From an uncultured bacterium (lineage in GTDB: Bacteria; Gemmatimonadota; Gemmatimonadetes; Palauibacterales; KS3-K002): 11,230 nucleotides of DNA. Under the pieces are notes generated by a model. That model was not told where the DNA came from, searched no databases, and saw only the letters and a program-made list of their open reading frames with translations. The stretch lies in NCBI GenBank assembly GCA_947581845.1, contig CANPVY010000200.1, positions 1 to 11,230 on the forward strand, written 5' to 3'. The translations under genes and the position numbers were made by a program. Shown one piece after another: positions 7,256 to 11,230 of this stretch; the stretch's first letter is position 1; each line of letters begins with the position of its first letter.

Positions 7256-7590
7256 AGCCAGACTGGTCTCATAGAGACCGGCGCGAACGCAAGTAGCCAC
7301 GGCTGCAGCGAAGGGCACGCAAGGATCGGAGCGTCCCCCGCGAGAGTAGCGAGGGACCGGCTGTGGCTCGCCCGACCAGTATGTTGCCTGCTCCTGTGGC
7401 TTTCGCCGCCAGGAGTGTCACCCCACTCTCGCCGTTCGGCGGCGGGCAGTAAGGGTCTCGTTGGCCGTGCAGGCGGGGCACAGAGCAGTACCACGGAGAT
7501 CGTCATCTGGCCTTGGATGGCCCACGTCTCATTGCAGCGCATGCCAAGGCCTTCAAGTAGGAGGTGATTCTTCAGGCGCGACAACAGGGG
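7256..7590. other. Non-coding stretch with several stem-loops
   Basis: Beyond the small gene there is no supported gene for about 335 bases. The region contains successive hairpins: 7263-7270 with 7274-7281; GTCCC-CGC 7333-7341 with GCG-GGGAC 7349-7357 (one C/A mismatch); CTCCTG-GGC 7391-7400 with GCC-CAGGAG 7405-7415 (TTTC loop); and CGCC/GGCG near 7429-7441. A 152-codon open frame runs through it on the minus strand (7584 to 7126), but it also crosses the well-supported small gene and is Arg/Pro/Ser-rich like a shadow frame. The region may be a structured 3' UTR, a small RNA, or the decayed flank of a mobile element. Confidence 0.35.
7263..7281 (+). terminator. Hairpin after the kinase operon, possible terminator
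   Basis: The stem CTGGTCTC/GAGACCGG (8 bp with one G/T wobble, ATA loop) starts eight bases after the stop of the 87-aa gene. There is no following T-run, so it is a non-canonical terminator or a 3' stabilising hairpin. Its core GGTCTC-N3-GAGACC is a perfect dyad. Confidence 0.35.
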
Positions 7591-7661
7591 ATCGGGTAGG
7601 TCGAGGCCTTACGGTCCCCGACCTCCCACACCACCGTACGCTCCGTTCCGAGTACAGCCGT
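7591..7661 (-). mobile_element. Group II intron 3' relic (domains V and VI)
   Basis: Read on the minus strand, this segment folds like the 3' end of a group II intron. Domain V (7661-7630): a 10-bp basal helix ACGGCTGTAC/GTACGGTGGT, a two-base GC bulge (7641-7640), and a distal UCG/GGA helix capped by GAAC. Each helix has one G/G mismatch, and the domain is about 32 rather than 34 nt, suggesting decay. After a two-base linker comes domain VI (7627-7594): GGG-AGGTCG... pairs with ...CGACCT-A-CCC, capped by a GTAA tetraloop. The unpaired A (complement at 7597) sits at the branch-point position, seven bases from an intron-like end CCCGAT at 7591. No reverse transcriptase or domains I-IV are present. 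The relic begins 11 bases after the regulator's stop, so its stems now form that gene's 3' UTR and may act as its terminator. Confidence 0.7.
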
Positions 7662-7671
7662 TACCGCATGT

Positions 7672-10263
7672 TCAGCCTCTCGGCTCAAGGAACTCGTCGA
7701 ACGGCGGATAGCCACGAAGTGGCTCGAGGTCGACGTCACGATGCAGGCTCAGATCGTACGCTCGACCATCGGCATACGCCTGCCGGAGCAGTGCCATGGC
7801 TCGCTCGCGCTCACCGAGCTGCGCGGCGATACAGGCCTGCCAGTAAGGCTCGCGTCCGTGGTCGTAGGGGCTGGCTGTGCCGACGAGTGCGTCGCTGATC
7901 CGCATCGCCGCGTCCCGGTCACCGCGCCGTGCCGCTAGCACGCCCAGGTAGCCCAGCCAGTTCGGGTTGCCGGGCGCCGCCGCCGCCAGTTGCTCGAAGA
8001 TGGCTCGTGCTTGATCCCAGCGTTCCGCCACGTAGTACACCAGCGCCAGCTCGCGGCTGAAGCCGTCCGTTTCCCGCGCTTCCGCAGGCAACGATCGGTA
8101 CCAGCCAATGGCGCGTTCCGCCACCGCACGGGACTCCTCCAGATGGCCGTGGGCACGCAACTCCAGGGCCGCTCTCGTCATCAGCTGCCCGGCGGAGCCG
8201 ACCTGCTGCGGCGGCAGGAAAGTGACCGGGCGCGAAGGCAGGACGAGGCTCTCGTCGAGACGCTCGTGGAGCTCCTCGACTCGGCCGAGTGCAGCCAGAG
8301 CTTCGACCTCGAGCTGGAGCATGGTGAGCGCGTCGGGATAGCGCTCGCGGCCCCGGCGCGCTATTCGCAGTTCGCGCCTGTGCTCGCCCAGCATGTGGTG
8401 GGCGGCGGCAAGAAAGTGCCAGTAGAGCTGCCCGACCCCGGAGAAGCCCAGCGAGTGCACGAAGGCGGCATACCACTCGGCGTCTTCCAGGGTCTCGATC
8501 GTCTCGCGCGGGCGGTTCGCCCAGAGCGCGCGAGCCGCCCTATCGATCGGTGCCGTATCGACCGGCCCCTGTGGCCTGCGGCGCACCGCCTCCAGGGCTC
8601 TAAGCCGATCTCCCGCCAGGTCGGCGACAATGAGGTCGAGCTCGGCGCGGGTGAACCCTGAGAGCTCGCCTCGGTGTGCTGCTACGATCTGAAGCAGCGA
8701 GTCAGCTTCGGCCGGCCTGCCGAGCAGGGCCATCGCTGTGGCGGCCCGGAGTCGCGCGGCATGTAGCGTCGAGTCGAGTTCGAGGGCTCGCAGAAACAAC
8801 TCCAGCGCTTCGACGCGGAGGTGGGAGTTCCCCGGGGTGAAGGACCGGTTGTACAGCTCTTCACCCTCGGCGAAGGCTCGATAACCCTCGAAGGTCGGCG
8901 GGCGCAGCGCGACGTTCGCGAACCTGGCGATACGCCCGTCGTGGGTGATGGCCAGAGCGCCGACGACTCGCTGGCGAAGTGATTCCACAGCCCGGCCCGG
9001 GTTGCTGCGGGCCGAGCGGTCCGATTCTACGCTGATCAGAATCCTCTGGTTCTCGACGTCGCTGACGTGTGCCTGAAACTGAAGAGAGTCTTCGAGCAGA
9101 TAGACGGCTCCGGAGATGATCGTGCCGGCTCCGGTAAGCTCGGCCAGTGTGCGCGCCTCTTCCGCGGCCGGCTTCGTGCCCGTTACGAGCTGCAGCGTGG
9201 CTTCCGGCGCCACGGCCTCGAGCAGCGCGGTCCGCTGAATGCCGCGGGTGATCCAGTCCGCCGCCATGCGGCCCAGCGGATCGAGTGAAGGGTCGCCGGT
9301 TTGGTTCTCGAAGGCGGTGACCAGGACGCGTCGCGTATCGAGTTCGGGCGCGCCGCCCAACAACCGGAACGATCCGATCACGATGAGGGCGATGACCACG
9401 GCTGAACCGGTGACCAGGCCCAGCCGGAAACCCCACCGTCGACCGCTCCGGCGACCCGAGGGCACCGTTATCGTCGAGGGTTCGGCCGGCGTCGCTGGGG
9501 CGGCCCCCGTGGCTCCGATCGCGCTCGGCTGGCCGTTGGGCATGGTCCTGGTCCGGACCGCCTCCACCAAGCTCTCGGTCTCCGGTGCGGGTTCCAGCTC
9601 GAGCTCTTCGTGCAGCCGACGAGCGAACGCCTCGTACTCCTGGACGGCGCCGGACCGATCGCCCTGTCGGTCGAGCAGCGCGATGACGCGACGTACCAGA
9701 TCCTCGTCCAGTGGTGCCAGTTCGAGCGCGCGACGCGCCCAACCCCCGGCCGAGCTCGAGTCGCGGACCGACTCCGCCGCTTCCGCCAGGGCCCAGGCCG
9801 CCGCCGCTGCCCGCGAGCGCAACTCCGCTCGGCGCCCCTCCAACCAGCGCTCGAAGTCGGGGGCATCGCTGACGTAGAAGCCTCCCAGCAGTTCGCCCCG
9901 GTAGTGGCTCAGCGCCTCCTCGGCCCGGCCGGCTTGCAGTGCATCCTCGAAGGCGGCCACGTCGCACCAGAAGCGGTCGGCCGCCAACCCCACCTCATCG
10001 TCACCGCGACCCAGCAGCGTATGCTCGCCCAGTGAGCGCCTGAGATGATGGAGTGACTGGCGTAGCGAGTTGCGGGCCCGCTCCGGATCGACGTCGGGCC
10101 AGAAGAGGCCGATCAGCGTATCGCGCCGGACGTAGCCGCGGCTCGTGCTGGTCGCCAGGTAGGAGAGAATCGCCAGCAGCTTCGGCCGTGCCAGGATCGA
10201 CAGCAGCTGACGGCCCTCCGGGGCATTGAGCTCTACCGCCCCCAGAGCCCGGAACTCGATCAT
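7672..10263 (-). CDS. Membrane-tethered BTAD (SARP-like) transcriptional regulator with TPR repeats, 863 aa
   Basis: Counted from the ATG at 10263, residues 1-95 form the OmpR/SARP-like winged helix (FRALGAVEL..., RDTLIGLFWPDVDPERARNSLRQSLHHLRRSL), which binds DNA. Residues about 97-240 are the bacterial transcriptional activation domain (BTAD), with helical repeats such as YRGELLGGFYVSDAPDFERW. A Pro/Ala/Thr linker and basic RRSGRRWGFR precede one TM segment at about 281-299. A TolB/FlgO-like domain starts at about 312 (RVLVTAFENQTGDP), followed by TPR-like helices from about 455 to the end, probably extracytoplasmic. The layout resembles CadC/ToxR-type one-component sensors. A TTG start at 10290 would add nine residues; the ATG is preferred because family members begin MIxFRxLG. 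The C-terminus GYPPFDEFLEPRG is a family-typical ending, so the gene looks complete. GC is very high (about 78% in two sampled 60-base rows). Phased repeats at 10295-10341 suggest autoregulation, and the divergent beta-barrel gene is a likely target. The sensed signal is unknown. Confidence 0.92.
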   Translation of the reverse strand: MIEFRALGAVELNAPEGRQLLSILARPKLLAILSYLATSTSRGYVRRDTLIGLFWPDVDPERARNSLRQSLHHLRRSLGEHTLLGRGDDEVGLAADRFWCDVAAFEDALQAGRAEEALSHYRGELLGGFYVSDAPDFERWLEGRRAELRSRAAAAAWALAEAAESVRDSSSAGGWARRALELAPLDEDLVRRVIALLDRQGDRSGAVQEYEAFARRLHEELELEPAPETESLVEAVRTRTMPNGQPSAIGATGAAPATPAEPSTITVPSGRRSGRRWGFRLGLVTGSAVVIALIVIGSFRLLGGAPELDTRRVLVTAFENQTGDPSLDPLGRMAADWITRGIQRTALLEAVAPEATLQLVTGTKPAAEEARTLAELTGAGTIISGAVYLLEDSLQFQAHVSDVENQRILISVESDRSARSNPGRAVESLRQRVVGALAITHDGRIARFANVALRPPTFEGYRAFAEGEELYNRSFTPGNSHLRVEALELFLRALELDSTLHAARLRAATAMALLGRPAEADSLLQIVAAHRGELSGFTRAELDLIVADLAGDRLRALEAVRRRPQGPVDTAPIDRAARALWANRPRETIETLEDAEWYAAFVHSLGFSGVGQLYWHFLAAAHHMLGEHRRELRIARRGRERYPDALTMLQLEVEALAALGRVEELHERLDESLVLPSRPVTFLPPQQVGSAGQLMTRAALELRAHGHLEESRAVAERAIGWYRSLPAEARETDGFSRELALVYYVAERWDQARAIFEQLAAAAPGNPNWLGYLGVLAARRGDRDAAMRISDALVGTASPYDHGREPYWQACIAAQLGERERAMALLRQAYADGRAYDLSLHRDVDLEPLRGYPPFDEFLEPRG

Positions 10264-10294
10264 CCCACCGCCTGACACCGGATCCTTCAATTCC

Positions 10295-10341
10295 GATAAC
10301 GCCAGATAACGCTTGGGAAACGCTGGAAAAGCGCGAATCGC
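10295..10341. promoter_or_regulatory. Ladder of about five phased direct repeats, candidate regulator binding site
   Basis: GATAACGC occurs exactly twice, at 10295-10302 and 10305-10312. Related copies follow: GGAAACGC (10316-10323), GGAAAAGC (10325-10332) and CGAATCGC (10334-10341). Starts are 9-11 bases apart, about one helical turn, so the copies lie on one face of the DNA. The ladder lies 32-78 bases upstream of the regulator ATG, in the region shared with the divergent beta-barrel gene. SARP/BTAD regulators are known to bind direct repeats spaced by about one turn near -35 boxes, so this is a natural operator candidate. Binding is inferred. Confidence 0.5.
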
Positions 10342-10371
10342 TTACCCTCGCTGCAAAACTACCGGCTTGCC

Positions 10372-10395
10372 GAGTCGCCAGCAAACGCGCGACTC
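10372..10395. promoter_or_regulatory. Inverted repeat upstream of the beta-barrel gene
   Basis: GAGTCGC (10372-10378) and GCGACTC (10389-10395) are a perfect 7-bp inverted repeat with a 10-base spacer, about 46-69 bases before the GTG at 10441. It could be an operator for a dimeric regulator or a hairpin in the 5' leader. No clear -35/-10 boxes were found to decide between them. Confidence 0.3.
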
Positions 10396-10440
10396 CACAG
10401 CCGCCGGGAACACTACGAGGACAGCAAGAAGGAGGTTCCT

Positions 10441-11112
10441 GTGAACAAGATCGGGACAGCCGTCACGGCGTTGCTGTTGACCATCGCGGTCGCCGACTCC
10501 GCTCTGACCCAACAAGTATCCCTGGGAGCGCGGGGCGGGTTCAACGGTACGAAGGTCACCTGGGACGGCGGTATCGAGGAGGTGAGCACGAACTGGGAAT
10601 CGAACTTCCACCTGGGCGGCTTGGCCAGGCTGGATTTGCACGACCTCTTCGCGGTCCAGCTCGAGGCTCTGTACACCCGAAAAGGGAGCGGTGCTGTCTG
10701 GCGGGCGGATCCGGCCGAAGCCGAGGTCGCAGTGACCTACCTGGAGATCCCATTGCTGGCCGTTCTGAAGGTCCCCACCGGTTCGGGTGGGAGGCTCACG
10801 CCCCACCTGTTCGCCGGTCCGACCGTCGCCTTCGAGTTGGACTGCCACCTCAACGGTTCGTGGTTTGGCAGCCCGATTGAGGTCGATTGCGACGATCCCG
10901 ATGTCGACGTCCAGAGGAAGACGACCGACATCGGGTTGCTTTTCGGTGGCGGGTTGGCGATCGCCGCCGGCCCGGGAGCGATCCTGCTGGACGCCATGTA
11001 CGATCTCGGTCTCAGGAACCTGAACGATTCCTCGGACGACCCGAACCTGACTATAAAGAACAACACCTTCATGGTTTCGGCCGGCTATTCGATAGTGGTC
11101 GGCGGCTGGTAG
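10441..11112 (+). CDS. PorT-like outer-membrane beta-barrel protein, 223 aa
   Basis: Small outer-membrane beta-barrel protein of the PorT/OMP_b-brl type. The GTG start has a strong AAGGAGG site (10429-10435) five bases upstream. Residues 1 to about 23 are a signal peptide (MNK..., hydrophobic TALLLTIAVA). The mature part alternates polar and hydrophobic residues in likely strands (VSLGARGGFNG, FHLGGLARLDL, FAVQLEALYTRKG, VTYLEIPLLAVLKV, LTPHLFAGPTVAFELD, TDIGLLFGGGLAI, ILLDAMYDLGL, NNTFMVSAGYSIVVGGW). The terminal Trp is consistent with recognition by the BAM machinery. An acidic loop between Cys135 and Cys150 may be closed by a disulphide and could bind cations. Its usual role (structure, adhesion or a small channel) is not known. 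It is divergent from the BTAD regulator and followed by a hairpin terminator. Confidence 0.85.
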   Translation: MNKIGTAVTALLLTIAVADSALTQQVSLGARGGFNGTKVTWDGGIEEVSTNWESNFHLGGLARLDLHDLFAVQLEALYTRKGSGAVWRADPAEAEVAVTYLEIPLLAVLKVPTGSGGRLTPHLFAGPTVAFELDCHLNGSWFGSPIEVDCDDPDVDVQRKTTDIGLLFGGGLAIAAGPGAILLDAMYDLGLRNLNDSSDDPNLTIKNNTFMVSAGYSIVVGGW

Positions 11113-11124
11113 GCTCGTAGTGAC

Positions 11125-11158
11125 GGGGCGGCGCCGGCCATCGTGACGGCGCCTCCCC
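11125..11158 (+). terminator. GC-rich hairpin after the beta-barrel gene
   Basis: GGGGCGGCGCC (11125-11135) pairs with GGCGCCTCCCC (11148-11158), with one C/T mismatch and a 12-base loop, 12 bases after the stop at 11112. There is no T-run after it and the next gene's ribosome binding site follows at once, so it may only attenuate readthrough. Confidence 0.55.
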
Positions 11159-11173
11159 TGGGAGGTTGCAACT

Positions 11174-11230
11174 GTGTACGGCAGACTGATTCGAGCGCTG
11201 CTCATGACGGTATTCATCGTCCGAACGATC
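11174..11230 (+). CDS. N-terminal fragment of a gene leaving the right edge; likely exported or membrane protein
   Basis: A GTG at 11174 is preceded by GGAGG (11161-11165) with eight-base spacing and opens an uninterrupted frame to the window end. The 19 residues read MYGRLIRALLMTVFIVRTI: basic and hydrophobic, as in a signal peptide or membrane anchor. Sitting 61 bases after the beta-barrel stop on the same strand, it could be a second member of that operon despite the hairpin. Function cannot be judged. Confidence 0.45.
   Translation, partial: MYGRLIRALLMTVFIVRTI

Noticed and set aside
7126..7584. 152-codon minus-strand open frame overlapping the 87-aa gene
   Set aside because: It overlaps a gene with a strong ribosome binding site and is rich in Arg, Pro and Ser, as shadow frames in GC-rich DNA are. 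It has no recognisable domain and no good ribosome binding site, though a decayed mobile-element origin cannot be excluded.
8861..9967. 368-codon minus-strand frame inside the BTAD regulator
   Set aside because: A high-GC shadow, rich in Arg, Gly and Pro, in another frame of a well-supported gene.
10342..11217. 291-codon minus-strand frame opposite the beta-barrel gene
   Set aside because: Antisense shadow; the plus-strand gene has a signal peptide, a strong ribosome binding site and beta-barrel strands.
1..11230. CRISPR array, tRNA, rRNA, intact transposase or phage genes
   Set aside because: None was seen on either strand. The only mobile-element trace is the group II intron 3' relic.

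Overview
This looks like a chromosomal window from a GC-rich, Gram-negative soil-type bacterium, most likely Gemmatimonadota or a related Acidobacteriota-like lineage. The evidence is the gene mix: an ADOP-type duplicated permease, a PknB-type kinase and a BTAD/SARP-type regulator that each carry a transmembrane segment, a TolB/FlgO-like domain and a TPR array, and a PorT-like outer-membrane beta-barrel protein. The lineage is inferred from family knowledge, not from a marker gene.

Layout. Positions 1-55 hold the start of a minus-strand gene that runs off the left edge. Positions 56-463 have no confident gene but contain three hairpins, including a perfect 15-bp stem that probably ends the next gene. 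Positions 464-733 (minus) encode a small dimeric alpha/beta-barrel protein. Positions 961-3486 (minus) encode an 841-aa ADOP permease with a 20-bp dyad upstream. Positions 3487-3858 are a non-coding region between divergent genes, with a possible promoter. Next comes a plus-strand cluster: a possible 57-aa leader ORF (3859-4032), a 974-aa membrane Ser/Thr kinase with a TTG start (4048-6972), and an 87-aa Cys/Trp-containing protein of unknown function with a strong ribosome binding site 19 bases after the kinase (6992-7255). Positions 7256-7671 hold a string of stem-loops and a group II intron 3' relic (domains V and VI, minus strand). Positions 7672-10263 (minus) encode an 863-aa membrane-tethered BTAD regulator with about five phased repeats just upstream. 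Positions 10441-11112 (plus) encode a secreted outer-membrane beta-barrel protein followed by a terminator-like hairpin. From 11174 another plus-strand gene begins and runs off the right edge.

How the genes may work together. The kinase and the regulator look like parallel membrane signal receivers: a cytoplasmic output head (phosphorylation or DNA binding), one membrane pass, and a large extracytoplasmic TolB-like plus TPR part. The regulator shares a 177-bp divergent promoter region with the beta-barrel gene, so that gene and the regulator itself are the obvious candidate targets. The small protein after the kinase is a candidate kinase substrate, partner or regulator. The kinase cluster samples at about 52-55% GC against about 78% in the regulator gene, and the intron relic lies between them, which suggests different histories. 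No complete known defence, CRISPR or biosynthetic system is visible. The most novel candidates are the kinase-linked small protein, the phased repeat ladder and the intron relic.
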